Positions 50,737-59,838 of a stretch of 64,000 nt of DNA are shown here, in pieces (within the stretch, counting starts at the first letter, position 1; every line of letters begins with the position of its first letter). The notes under the pieces were generated by a model, which had not been told where the DNA came from, did no database searches, and saw nothing but the letters and a program-made list of their open reading frames with translations. Source of the stretch: CAYNRE01 sp964399535 (GTDB lineage: Bacteria > Planctomycetota > Planctomycetia > Pirellulales > CAYNRE01); assembly GCA_964399535.1 (NCBI GenBank), contig CAYNRE010000032.1, forward strand, positions 372,001 through 436,000, given 5' to 3'. The translations under genes and the position numbers were made by a program.

Positions 50737-52497
50737 TCACCCTGCCTTCTTGTCCAACTGCGAAAGCAGGTACTCGATCGCCTTTTGCAACTGGCGATCG
50801 GGAACCTCGGGCGTGGGCTTCGTGGCTGGCGCCGCCGGGGGCTGCTCGGCCGCGCCGCTTGCGGGAGGGGCGCCTTCAGCGGGGGCATCCTCAGTTGCGG
50901 CGTCGCTCGCCGGAGCCGAGTCGCTCGCTGGATCTGCTCCGGGGGTCGGTTCAGCCGGCTCCGAGTCTGCCGCGTCCGGCCGCGGTGCTTCGGTAGCCTC
51001 GGGCTCAGCCGGGGTCTCGGCCGCCGACTCGTCGGGGGAAGTAGGCTCTGCGGGGGCCTCGCCAGGCGCCTCGCTTTGGGCGGGCGGCGTGTCCTCGACC
51101 GCTGGCTCTTGCTTCGGCTCGGCCGGCGGCGAATCGGGCGCCGCTTCCTCGCTAGGCGCTTCCTCGCCCGGAGCGGACGAGGCACCAGGCGCTGGCTCGG
51201 GGGTTTCCGCACCCTGCCGGGAGGAAAGCGCCTGCCCGGCGTCCGCGGCCTGGCGCGGGCGGAGAATGTCGCGGCTACGTCGCTGGTCGGCCAGAGAGCG
51301 CATTTCGCCCGGATCGAGCTTGACCAGGTAACCGTCGTTGGGCATTACGCCCCACTCATCCTGTTCGTCGTCGTCGGGAAAGCGATGAATCTTATGCCCG
51401 CTGGGCCGTTTGTAGCTGGCCGTGGTGAGCTTCAGGGCGCTGCGCCCCCCTTCCAGCTCGATCACGTTTTGGACGCTTCCCTTGCCCCAGGTGCGCTCGC
51501 CCACGACGATGGCCCGGCCGTGATCTTGCAAGCAGGCAGCCACGATCTCGCTAGCGCTGGCGCTGTAGCGGTTGACCAGAATGGCGAGCGGGAAGCCCTC
51601 GAAGCTGCCCTCCCCCCGGGCATCCCAAACCCGCTCGGCGCTGTTTCGCCCCTCGGTACTCACGATGCGGCCCGAGGCAATGAACAGATCGCTAATTTCG
51701 ATGGCCGAGCTGAGCAAGCCGCCCGGGTTGAAGCGCAGATCGAGCACCAGGCCTCGCAGGCCGTCGGCCACGAGCGATTCGACCGCCGCGGTCAGGTCGT
51801 CGGCCGTGTCGCGGCTGAAGGCGGTGATGCGGATATAGCCGATCTTCTTATCGGGATCGAGCATGTAATCCCACGAGTCGTCGGCCCGGCGGCGATCGCC
51901 GAGCACGGTTTCCACTTCGATCACCTCGCGCTCGAGCGTGACGCGCTGAATGTCGCCTTGCCCGGCGTGGATGATGCCGATCGAAACCGAGGTGCCTGCC
52001 TCGCCCTTCAAACGGCGGACCGCCTCGTCGATGGAAATGCCCTCGGTCGGTTCCCCTTCGATCTCCACGATGCGGTCTCCCGCCAGCAAACCGGCGCGGT
52101 AGGCGGGGGTGCCGCGGAGCGGGGTCAGCACTTTGAGCTGGTCCCCCTCGATTTCGACCTGAATGCCAATGCCGCCGAAGCGGCTCTCGACGCTGGTCTT
52201 GAAGCGGCTAATGTCCTCGGGCGAGATATAGGAAGAGTAAGGGTCTTCCAGCTTGGAGAGCATGCCCTCGATGGCGGCCTCGATCAGCTCGCGGCGGCTG
52301 ATGTCTTGCACGAAGTTCCGCTGCACCTGGTCCAAGGTGTCGACAAACACCTTGTACAGCTCGTAGTCGTCGGCCGCGGCCGTGGCCGGGCTCGTGGCGG
52401 GCGCCGAACGCGTAACCTCATCGCCCCAGAGCGGACCGCTCGCCGGCCCGAGTGAACCGAGCCATATGCCGACAGCAAGCCAAGCGCGTAGCGACAT
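50737..52497 (-). CDS. S41 protease with a long Pro/Ala/Glu tail (CtpA-like)
   Basis: 586 residues from the ATG at 52497 with AAGGAG six bases before. Signal peptide about 3-25. PDZ domain about 107-180 (GGIGIQVEIEGDQLKVL to IIHAGQG). The catalytic motif YSASASEIVAACLQDH has the serine at about 314, and WGKGSVQ the lysine at about 339. From about 430 to 565 there is a low-complexity tail of Pro, Ala, Glu, Ser and Asp, then VPDRQLQKAIEYLLSQLDKK at the very end. The paralogue at 6237-7685 has the same core and the same last helix but only a short linker. The tail is acidic and looks like a spacer in the periplasm. A candidate promoter is at 52695-52723. Confidence 0.93.
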   Translation of the reverse strand: MSLRAWLAVGIWLGSLGPASGPLWGDEVTRSAPATSPATAAADDYELYKVFVDTLDQVQRNFVQDISRRELIEAAIEGMLSKLEDPYSSYISPEDISRFKTSVESRFGGIGIQVEIEGDQLKVLTPLRGTPAYRAGLLAGDRIVEIEGEPTEGISIDEAVRRLKGEAGTSVSIGIIHAGQGDIQRVTLEREVIEVETVLGDRRRADDSWDYMLDPDKKIGYIRITAFSRDTADDLTAAVESLVADGLRGLVLDLRFNPGGLLSSAIEISDLFIASGRIVSTEGRNSAERVWDARGEGSFEGFPLAILVNRYSASASEIVAACLQDHGRAIVVGERTWGKGSVQNVIELEGGRSALKLTTASYKRPSGHKIHRFPDDDEQDEWGVMPNDGYLVKLDPGEMRSLADQRRSRDILRPRQAADAGQALSSRQGAETPEPAPGASSAPGEEAPSEEAAPDSPPAEPKQEPAVEDTPPAQSEAPGEAPAEPTSPDESAAETPAEPEATEAPRPDAADSEPAEPTPGADPASDSAPASDAATEDAPAEGAPPASGAAEQPPAAPATKPTPEVPDRQLQKAIEYLLSQLDKKAG

Positions 52498-52813
52498 TGC
52501 CAACTCCTTGAGCCGAGAGGCCGGGGCTCCGCCGCCGACTGTCGGCACCTATCGAGCAAGCCCTGGGGCGACTCCGAGAACCGTAGTTCGACCGGGGACG
52601 AACCGGGCCCACCAGAGTCGGCTGGCCGCGCGGCCCTCGGGTCGAAATCGGGCAGACTGGCGTAAATCCGTTCGCAATTGGAACTTACCCGGCAAGTATA
52701 GGTAGGGCCTACCAGCGCGGCAAGCTGACGACCCGCCGGGAGACGCCCCGGGCCCAGCGGTCGCCGGCGCATCGATCTGCTGGCCCCCTCGCTCGGCTTG
52801 GCCTACCCAACGG
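52498..52813. other. Spacer with promoter of the S41 protease
   Basis: 316 bases upstream of the protease gene and downstream of the decarboxylase stop. Apart from the promoter listed separately, nothing stands out. Confidence 0.45.
52695..52723 (-). promoter_or_regulatory. Candidate promoter of the second S41 protease
   Basis: Reverse strand TTGCCG (52723-52718) and TATACT (52700-52695), 17 bases apart. It would give a leader of about 190 bases before the start codon at 52497. Confidence 0.5.
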
Positions 52814-54646
52814 TCAAGCATACCGCGCCAAGGGCCCCGAGGCGGCGAACAACCGGTCGACCCGGGCCGAAACCTGTGGATCTTCCTCCAAGGGCGGGGC
52901 GTGGTGAGGTTTGATGCGGGCATCGATGACTAGCGCGCCCCGGCAGCCCCAATGTTTGTCGGCCGTGAAGCTTTCAATCCCGTCAATATCGGCCGCCGGG
53001 TTCGAGCGCGTGAAGGTAACCCAGAGAAAATTGTCGAGCGACCGGGCCGTGAATGAACTGTCGTCGACCAACACCACCCAGGCAAAACGGTTCAGGGGGG
53101 CCGCCGCGACAAAACTCCGGCAGAATCGGTCCAGGTCGGTTCGGTAGCCCGCGCCCGCCGCCGGCGCGGTGACGGCCAGCACGCCTGGCAGCACCACTCG
53201 CGGATCACGGAATCCCTCGGGCAGTTCCAACTCCGGCGGCAGTTGCGTGGCCAGTTCGCGGCGGACCGGACCGACGGCGGCAATCACCAGCTTCGACCCC
53301 TGGTTCAGCCCCGAGCCAGAGTAGTCGAGCGTGTCGATCGTGGTACAGGTTTGAAAGTGCAGGTCGCACCGCCAATCGGCCCGGGCCAGCAAATGGCGAA
53401 GAAACGGCTCGATCTTGTGCGGGTCGAGCGTCGGATCGTCGCCGGCCGCGGCGATGAACAGGTACTTGGCCAGCGACATTTGCCCCTGCCCCAGAATGGC
53501 GTTGGCCTGGGTCAACAGTTCCTGCGGGCGGGCGACTGGCGCGTAGGGCGTGTAGCGCTCGCTCCCCACGGCCAACAGCAAGGGGTGCACCCCGGCGGCG
53601 TCGACGGCGTGAACCGCCCGAACGCCGGGCAGAACCGTGGGGATGATCGGCCCAGTCAGTTCGTGAATCAACTGGCCAAAGGTGGTGTCTTCCTGGGGCG
53701 GGCGACCAACCACGGTCAGGGGCCAGATCGCGTCCCGACGGTGGTAAACCCGCTCGACCCGCAACACCGGAAAATCATGGGCCAGGCTATAGTAGCCCAG
53801 GTGGTCTCCAAACGGCCCCTCGGGCTTGCGCTCCTGGGGCTGGACCGTGCCCGTGAGACAGAAATCGGCGTCGGCCGCCACCACGCTGCCATCGGCCTGG
53901 CGAATCAACCCGATGCGGTGCCCCGCCAAAGCCCCGGCCAACGACAGTTCGCTGAGCCCCTCGGGCAGCGGCATCACGGCGGCCAAGGTCATCGCCGGGG
54001 GCCCGCCGACGAAAACGCTCACCCGCAGCGGCTCTCCCCGCCGCAGGGCCGCCGAGTGATGCACGCCGATGCCGCGATGAATCTGGTAGTGCAGCCCCAC
54101 CTCGTGTCCTGGCCGGTACTGGTTGCCCGCCAGTTGCACCCGGTACATGCCCAGGTTCGAGTTGCTGAAGCCGGGCCGGTCGGGGTCCTCGGTATAGACC
54201 TGGGGGAGGGTGATGAAGGGCCCACCGTCGCGGGGCCAGGAAACCACGCCAGGTAGTTCGCCGAGCGGCGATTGGCAGGCCAGTACCGGCCCGCCACGGA
54301 CTCGCCGGGGCAGCATCCGCAGTGCGGTCCAAGGCGCCCCGAAATAGCGCGCCGGATGGCGCAGGGCCTCGCTCGGATCGATCTTCAACTCGATCAACCG
54401 CCGCACCCGCTCCCAGGTGTGACGAAATAGAAACCGGGCCCGCTCGACGGTGCCAAACAGGTTCGAGACCAAGGGAAAGCGGCTCTGTTTCACCTGCGTG
54501 AAGAGCAGCGCCGGCCCGCCGCGGCGATAGATGCGGCGCTGGATTTCCGCCACCTCGAGCCTGGGATCGACCGGCTGGTCGATCCGCACCAGCTGCCCAT
54601 GCCGCTCGAGATCGGCAACACACTGCTGAAGGCTGCGATAGCTCAT
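52814..54646 (-). CDS. UbiD family decarboxylase
   Basis: 610 residues from the ATG at 54646. The N-terminal region (RSLQQCVADLERHGQLVRID, RGGPALLFTQVKQSRFPLVSNLFG) and the prFMN-binding core (RPGFSNSNLGMYRVQLAGNQ, then HRGIGVHHSAALRRGEPLRVSVFVGG) are typical, as is the catalytic block KPEGPFGDHLGYYS. These enzymes use prenylated FMN to decarboxylate 4-hydroxybenzoate-type acids in ubiquinone or menaquinone synthesis. At about 610 residues it matches the longer menaquinone-linked UbiD-like proteins better than E. coli UbiD (497). No UbiX gene is adjacent, so prFMN must come from elsewhere. It stands between unrelated reverse-strand genes. Confidence 0.92.
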   Translation of the reverse strand: MSYRSLQQCVADLERHGQLVRIDQPVDPRLEVAEIQRRIYRRGGPALLFTQVKQSRFPLVSNLFGTVERARFLFRHTWERVRRLIELKIDPSEALRHPARYFGAPWTALRMLPRRVRGGPVLACQSPLGELPGVVSWPRDGGPFITLPQVYTEDPDRPGFSNSNLGMYRVQLAGNQYRPGHEVGLHYQIHRGIGVHHSAALRRGEPLRVSVFVGGPPAMTLAAVMPLPEGLSELSLAGALAGHRIGLIRQADGSVVAADADFCLTGTVQPQERKPEGPFGDHLGYYSLAHDFPVLRVERVYHRRDAIWPLTVVGRPPQEDTTFGQLIHELTGPIIPTVLPGVRAVHAVDAAGVHPLLLAVGSERYTPYAPVARPQELLTQANAILGQGQMSLAKYLFIAAAGDDPTLDPHKIEPFLRHLLARADWRCDLHFQTCTTIDTLDYSGSGLNQGSKLVIAAVGPVRRELATQLPPELELPEGFRDPRVVLPGVLAVTAPAAGAGYRTDLDRFCRSFVAAAPLNRFAWVVLVDDSSFTARSLDNFLWVTFTRSNPAADIDGIESFTADKHWGCRGALVIDARIKPHHAPPLEEDPQVSARVDRLFAASGPLARYA

Positions 54647-54859
54647 CGAAGGGCAGTCGCCGTGGTGGCCGAATCGAGCACCGAGGGCCGCGACACGGCC
54701 CCTGCCGAATTCGCGGCGCCGCGGCGGGTGCAACCTCGAACCCCAAGAATCAGCGCTGGTGTTACCCGACCCTCGGATCGCCCATCGGTCTGCCGGCCCG
54801 TTGCCAACCCAGCGCACCGCCGAGCGCCGCCAAAGCGAGCGTCGCGCGTTGACCGAGCC

Positions 54860-54952
54860 CTAGTCGCCGCCCCAGATCAGGTTCGCGACGCCAGCGACCC
54901 CGATGAGCAGCAGAAAAGTGATGAGCAGAATTCCAAACAGCGCTTCGAGCAT
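54860..54952 (-). CDS. Very small single-helix membrane protein
   Basis: 30 residues, MLEALFGILLITFLLLIGVA followed by GVANLIWGGD, from the ATG at 54952 with a GGGG ribosome-like site about 11 bases upstream. Almost all of it is one transmembrane helix. I do not recognise a family. The composition (no rare codons, clean hydrophobic helix, stop right after) argues for a real small protein, but chance is possible in so short a frame. Lies between the decarboxylase and the phosphoesterase gene. Confidence 0.45.
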   Translation of the reverse strand: MLEALFGILLITFLLLIGVAGVANLIWGGD

Positions 54953-55172
54953 GACCGAACGACCCCGTGAATGTCCTGGAAATCCCCGCCCGCGTGCGGG
55001 GAGCGATTTCCGACCATTTTGCCGGCGCGGCCCGGTCGCGTCGAGGGCATCCGGACGATTACACCGCCCCCCGAACCCGCCTGGCCGCCTCTCGGCCGGC
55101 GAGGCGGCCCCTGGGGGTACCGCAAACCGCCCGCGGCGATTAACGCAACGCGACCCCGACCGCAGGCCCCGT

Positions 55173-57722
55173 TCAGCGGGCTCCATCGGGCCGATAGGTG
55201 CGGTTGGCGATGGCCCGCCGCACCGGTGCCGGCTGCGGTGCATCGGGGCCCATCACGGCGAACCAAAGAATCTCATTGAGCTCGAAATCGTTGATCCGGT
55301 CGTATTCGCTGAAATCCATTTGCTGGCTGCGCTCGGCTCCATAGGCCAGTTTGTCGTTCGTGGCATTCAGGTCGATGCGGGCCGGCTCATGGGTATAGGG
55401 CCGCAGGTCGGCCTGATGGGTAAACGAGTTGAACATGGGGGTGGCCGCGGCGTCGAACTGGCTCAACGGGGGAAGGCCGAGAATTAACTCGATCGTGCGC
55501 AGCATGCCCACCGTGGTGTACTGCGTGCTGTCGAGCGCGCCGCGCTTCACGTAGGGGCTAATCGCCAACCCCACCGTGCGGTGGGCATCGACGTGATCGG
55601 GCCCGTTCTGGGCATCGTCTTCGATGACGAAAATTGCGGTCTTCTCCCAAACCGGGCTGTGCGAGACCGCCTCGACCAACCGCCCCAGGGCCAAATCGTT
55701 CGAGGCCACGCAGGCCTGCGGGGTGAAACTGCCCGGTCGGGTTCCCTGGGTATGGTCCTCGCCCAGGCTCACGATCATCAGCCGCGGCAAGGTACCCTTC
55801 TCGACGAACTCGTTGAATTCGCGGAGGAACACCTCGACCCGGTCGGTGTCGCGCGGGTCGCGGCCGTCGGGGGTTTTGGTGCCGAAGTCGGGCGAAATGT
55901 GGCCGACCAGGCCAGGCACGGCCGCTTCGATGACGAAGTTGCCGTCGGGCTGGCTGACGCGCCTGCCGTATTCGCCATAGCTGCGGTAGCCCAGCCCGGC
56001 CCGGGAACAGGCATCCCAAATGTGGCCCGAGGGGCCGGTCGACAAGTTGCGTTCATCGTCGTCGTCGACCCCCTCGCGGCCGGAATAAGTCAGCATCCAG
56101 TCGCGAGCCACGTAATCGGTGTTATAGGCCCCGGTCGACCAGGGGTGACCGTCGCGCGATACCTGTCCGTTGCAATACAGGTTGTCGAGCAAAACGAATT
56201 CGTTGGCCAACTTGTGGTGGTTGGGCGTCACCTCTTCGGGAAACATGCACAGGGCCGGGTCGCCGTTGCCGCGGGGCAGATCGCCAAACACCTGGTCGTA
56301 GGTGCGGTTCTCTTTGATGATGTAAATCACGTACTCGATCGGCGAGGGGTCGCCCACCTTGCTGGGCACCGCGGTGGGCTCGGCCGAAGGAGCTTCGGCG
56401 AGCAGCTTGTCGGAATACGGACAGTTGCGATACACCTGCTCGGTGTAGGTTTCCAACTGCTCATCGTCGGGCACGGGCAGGATCGACAGCGCTCCGCTCA
56501 GCGTGGTCCCGATATAGGGCCACGGAAGCGCCCTCCGCTCGGCCTTGCGGCGCTCGGTTTCCTCGGGCGAAAGGCGGTCGGCAAACGGTGGATTCGGCCG
56601 GGTTTGCAGCCCCTTCCCCACGCCGACCAGCAATTGGTTTCCGTCCGGAGTAAGGGCCAGCGAGACAGGGTACCAACCGGTCGGAATAAAGCCCTTCACC
56701 CCGCTCTCACCGGGCTCCGAGATGTCGACCACGGCGACGCAGTTGTTGTCGGCGTTGGCCACGTAAAGGGTGTTGCCGTCGGGTGCGACCGCCACGGCGC
56801 AGGGGGTGCTTCCCTCGGGCGCCAGGGGAAAGAGCGTGGTGAAAATCGTTTCCAAGAGCACGCCGCGCCGCCCGTCGATCACGGCCACCGAGTTGCTCGA
56901 CGCGCAGGCGACGAACAGCCGATCGTCGTGCGGATGCGGCACAATCTGGTTGGGGTGCTCGCCCACGGCGATCTTGTCCAGCACTCGCAGGCTCTCCGGA
57001 TCGACCGCCAGAACCTGGCGGCCTGCCCAGTCGGAAACGTAGAGCCGGGTACCCTGGCGCGAGAGCGCCACATCGTAGGGCCGGCCGCCGAGAACGCCCG
57101 AGGCAATCGGCTTCTCGTCGTCCAGGCTTAAGGCCGAGATCCCCCCCGCGTCGATGTCGAGCGAGTACATCCGTCCTCGCGCGCGGTCGATCGCCAGCCC
57201 GCTCTTGAAGTCATGTGCAAAGCTGGGCTCCTGACCGTCTCCCTGGGGAGCGGCTACTTCGGCGCCGCTGGTGCGACTCAAATCGTTGCCGGCCAGGCGA
57301 AACGTGTGCAGTCGGTTCGATCCCCCGCCAGCCCACCAAACCCGGTCTTCGCCCGGAGACACAACCAACCCGAACCAGCTTTGAGAGACCTTTTCCTTGT
57401 CGAGCACCGCCTTGGTCTCCAGGTCGACCAGCGAGAGCTCATGAGCGTTGTAGCCGCTGGTGGCGACCAGCACCCGGCGCCCGTCCCCCAGGGGAACGAT
57501 ATTCAGCGGCATGTCGGTCAGCTCGACGTGCTCGCCCACCGGGGTCACGGTCCACCCGTTGGGCAGCAGGTAGCCCCCTTCCACCGGGCCGGCAAACCGC
57601 GCGGGCGCGGTCGGCGGCGCTTCGTCGTCGGCCAGCGAGGCGGCCTGCCAAATCAGCGCCAGCGCCAACGCGGCCGCGACGCGAGCAAGCCCGCGCCAAG
57701 TGAAATATCTGGGGGTCGCCAT
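55173..57722 (-). CDS. YncE-type propeller fused to alkaline-phosphatase-like phosphoesterase
   Basis: 849 residues from the ATG at 57722, with GGGAGG about eight bases upstream. Signal peptide about 8-30. Propeller about 45-430 of YVTN/YncE type: NIVPLGDGRRVLVATSGYNAHELSLVDLE, GRPYDVALSRQGTRLYVSDWAGRQVLAVD, DDRLFVACASSNSVAVIDGR, APDGNTLYVANADNNCVAVVDI, TPDGNQLLVGVGKGLQ. The C-terminal half (about 500-849) is a PF04185-type phosphoesterase: EYVIYIIKENRTYDQVFGD, LYCNGQVSRDGHPWSTGAYNTDYV, LPRLMIVSLGEDHTQGTRPG, VFVIEDDAQNGPDHVDAHR. This combined architecture is known in bacteria. Exported, probably acting on a phospholipid or nucleotide-sugar ester. Confidence 0.93.
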   Translation of the reverse strand: MATPRYFTWRGLARVAAALALALIWQAASLADDEAPPTAPARFAGPVEGGYLLPNGWTVTPVGEHVELTDMPLNIVPLGDGRRVLVATSGYNAHELSLVDLETKAVLDKEKVSQSWFGLVVSPGEDRVWWAGGGSNRLHTFRLAGNDLSRTSGAEVAAPQGDGQEPSFAHDFKSGLAIDRARGRMYSLDIDAGGISALSLDDEKPIASGVLGGRPYDVALSRQGTRLYVSDWAGRQVLAVDPESLRVLDKIAVGEHPNQIVPHPHDDRLFVACASSNSVAVIDGRRGVLLETIFTTLFPLAPEGSTPCAVAVAPDGNTLYVANADNNCVAVVDISEPGESGVKGFIPTGWYPVSLALTPDGNQLLVGVGKGLQTRPNPPFADRLSPEETERRKAERRALPWPYIGTTLSGALSILPVPDDEQLETYTEQVYRNCPYSDKLLAEAPSAEPTAVPSKVGDPSPIEYVIYIIKENRTYDQVFGDLPRGNGDPALCMFPEEVTPNHHKLANEFVLLDNLYCNGQVSRDGHPWSTGAYNTDYVARDWMLTYSGREGVDDDDERNLSTGPSGHIWDACSRAGLGYRSYGEYGRRVSQPDGNFVIEAAVPGLVGHISPDFGTKTPDGRDPRDTDRVEVFLREFNEFVEKGTLPRLMIVSLGEDHTQGTRPGSFTPQACVASNDLALGRLVEAVSHSPVWEKTAIFVIEDDAQNGPDHVDAHRTVGLAISPYVKRGALDSTQYTTVGMLRTIELILGLPPLSQFDAAATPMFNSFTHQADLRPYTHEPARIDLNATNDKLAYGAERSQQMDFSEYDRINDFELNEILWFAVMGPDAPQPAPVRRAIANRTYRPDGAR

Positions 57723-57904
57723 GACGGAAGTCCTCCCGCGATCTGGCCCTGATCGGTGCTGAAAGCCAACCGCCGCATTCTCGGAAGCTGGCTTGCCCGC
57801 TGTCAAATGAGCATTGGGTGAATCATTTCGTCGCCAGCGCGGTCGGCAATTTCGCCAGCCCTGGGAAACACAGGCGGCGATTCCGCCAGCCCGCGGTACC
57901 GCCG

Positions 57905-59317
57905 CTACCCGCGGGCACTGGGTACCGAAGTGCGCCCCGCGGCAAACCAGCCTAGCCCAATCAGGGCCGCCAGGGCGGCCAATTGCCAGGCCGCCGGCTC
58001 GGGCACGACGGTCGCGTCGGGCGGATCGCAGGTGCGGCCAAAGTTGGCGGCCCACAGGGCATAGTCGCCGGCACCCACTTCGCCGTTGCCGTCGAAATCG
58101 GCGGCGAGCCCCGAGCCGGTCTGTCCGAATTGCGCGGCCCAGATCGCGTAGTCGGCCGCTCCCACCGAGCAGTCGCCGTTGGCATCGCCGATCAATTCCG
58201 CGATCAGCCGGGCAAAATAAACATCGAGCCGGGAACCCCCCGTCACGCTCTGCCAGGTGAGATTGCTGCCCGAAATCTGGGGGAACTGATCGTCGAAAGC
58301 ATTATCGGTGACCTGGGTAACCTCGGTGCCGTCCCAGAAGAATATTTCCAGGTCCTTTCCGTCAAATCCCTGCCAAACCACGTTGTTGCCCGAGATTTCG
58401 GCGTTGGAGTCTTGCAGCGGGTTATCGCTGATGGGCACCGCGCTCGTGCCGTTCCACAAATAGACTTGGAAATTGGGATACGTTCCCCCCCACCACACCA
58501 CCTGGTCGCCCGAGACGCGCGGGTCGAAATCATGAAAGCTGTTGTTGGTCAGTGGCACGGGCATTCCGCCCAGCGGCGCGGAGTAGATCTCGAAGTCTTG
58601 TCCGTCGTTGGTCTGCCAGGCAATGCGGTCGCCGGCGATATAGGGTTTGTCGTCGTTCAATGTGTTGTTCGTCACCGGTAGCGTCGCGGCGCCGTTCCAA
58701 AGCGTTATCTCCACGTCGCCCAGCGCCCCGTCGGGCTGTTGCTTCCACACCACGCGGTCGCCCGAAACCCAGGGGCTGTTGTCGGCGACCGAATTCTCGG
58801 TCAGGGGCGCCACCCCGCCGGCCGTGCGGTGCCAAACCTCGCTGGCATTGCCCGAGCTCCGGGTCCAAACCACGTGGTCTCCCGAGATCTGAGGCGTATC
58901 GTCGCGGACCGAGTCGGCGGTCAGCGGCACAACGGTGTTGCCGTCGTAGTAGTACACCTCGCGGCTATCGGCATTGCTGCCGGGCTGACCCCACCAGGCC
59001 ACGTGGTTGCCCGAAACCACGGGGTCCAGCTCCATGAAGTTGTTGTCGGTAAGCTGGAGGGTCGTCGTGCCGTTCCAGAGGAAGATTTCGCGAGTCGACG
59101 AACTGCTGCCGGTCTGGCCCCAATAGACCACGTTGGTGCCGGAAATCCGGGGGTTACTGCCCTGCTGCTCGTCGGTGGTGAGCCGGGTAATTTCAAAGGT
59201 GGCGGCCCCCGCTTCCGGAGGGATCGCCGCTAGCGCTAACCCAGCGACCACCCCGAGCACCCCCCAGGCGGCGAGCGATTTGGAACCAAGACCGCGGCCG
59301 GCCAGGTTGAATACCAT
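57905..59317 (-). CDS. TolB-like propeller with dockerin-like repeats and PEP-CTERM
   Basis: 470 residues from the ATG at 59317 (GAGG about nine bases upstream). Signal peptide about 14-38. Repeats of about 43 residues follow (EIFLWNGTTTLQLTDNNFMELDP; EVYYYDGNTVVPLTADSVRDDTP; EVWHRTAGGVAPLTENSVADNSP; VYLWNGTSAVPISDNPLQDSNA), each ending in SGxxVVW, which fits a beta-propeller. At about 385-440 a dockerin-type EF-hand pair reads DANGDCSVGAADYAIWAAQF and DFDGNGEVGAGDYALWAANF. The last 30 residues (VPEPAAWQLAALAALIGLGW) are a PEP-CTERM sorting signal. An extracellular binding protein, probably calcium-stabilised. Confidence 0.88.
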   Translation of the reverse strand: MVFNLAGRGLGSKSLAAWGVLGVVAGLALAAIPPEAGAATFEITRLTTDEQQGSNPRISGTNVVYWGQTGSSSSTREIFLWNGTTTLQLTDNNFMELDPVVSGNHVAWWGQPGSNADSREVYYYDGNTVVPLTADSVRDDTPQISGDHVVWTRSSGNASEVWHRTAGGVAPLTENSVADNSPWVSGDRVVWKQQPDGALGDVEITLWNGAATLPVTNNTLNDDKPYIAGDRIAWQTNDGQDFEIYSAPLGGMPVPLTNNSFHDFDPRVSGDQVVWWGGTYPNFQVYLWNGTSAVPISDNPLQDSNAEISGNNVVWQGFDGKDLEIFFWDGTEVTQVTDNAFDDQFPQISGSNLTWQSVTGGSRLDVYFARLIAELIGDANGDCSVGAADYAIWAAQFGQTGSGLAADFDGNGEVGAGDYALWAANFGRTCDPPDATVVPEPAAWQLAALAALIGLGWFAAGRTSVPSARG

Positions 59318-59838
59318 GAGAAGTTGCCTCACTCCTACCGGAACGAATCGCCCCTGCGAGGCAGCGCCTGGCGCGCACCACCGCGCGCTTCGATCGGCCC
59401 CCCGCTTGCCTGCGCCCTTCGCCGCCCCGGCGCTGGGGCCGATTATGGTGGCCGAAACCAGCCCAAGCAACGAAAAAGCCCTGAAGGGGCGCGGCACCGC
59501 CGGGCCGGGCGCCATGGTCCGGCTCGTGTTTTGCAAGCCCGGCCGGGCGGACCTATAATCCGGTCCTGGAGCGCCAGGGGGAGTGCCGGCAGCGGCAGGG
59601 CTTCGGTCGGCCCGCGGGGGGCGCGGCGCCCGTCGAGCCCAACGGCTCGGCCGGCGCTGGTGACACCGCCGGCCCCTGTCGAGGGTATGTTGCTCGGAGG
59701 GGGGGCCGGTCGACTTTGCCCGCCACGCGGCGCACGCGGCGGTTTGTTTTGGTTCGGCCCGCGGTTCCGCCGGGGCCGCACCGGCGCGGGGCGCGCCAAC
59801 GCAACGTATACGACGGAAATACCAAGGAGTAATCGGCG
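59318..59838. other. Divergent intergenic region with promoter and long leader
   Basis: 521 bases between the dockerin/PEP-CTERM gene (reverse) and the amidohydrolase gene (forward). Apart from the strong forward promoter at 59531-59559 and the AAGGAG site of the next gene, nothing is recognisable. The leader from about 59566 to 59838 is roughly 270 bases and GC-rich. Confidence 0.5.
59531..59559 (+). promoter_or_regulatory. Near-consensus sigma-70 promoter of the amidohydrolase gene
   Basis: TTGCAA at 59531-59536 and a perfect TATAAT at 59554-59559, 17 bases apart. Points toward the gene at 59839, leaving a leader of about 270 bases. Confidence 0.7.

Noticed and set aside
50785..52455. A forward frame of 556 codons opposite the second S41 protease
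   Set aside because: A shadow of the protease gene; its composition mirrors the Pro/Ala-rich tail.
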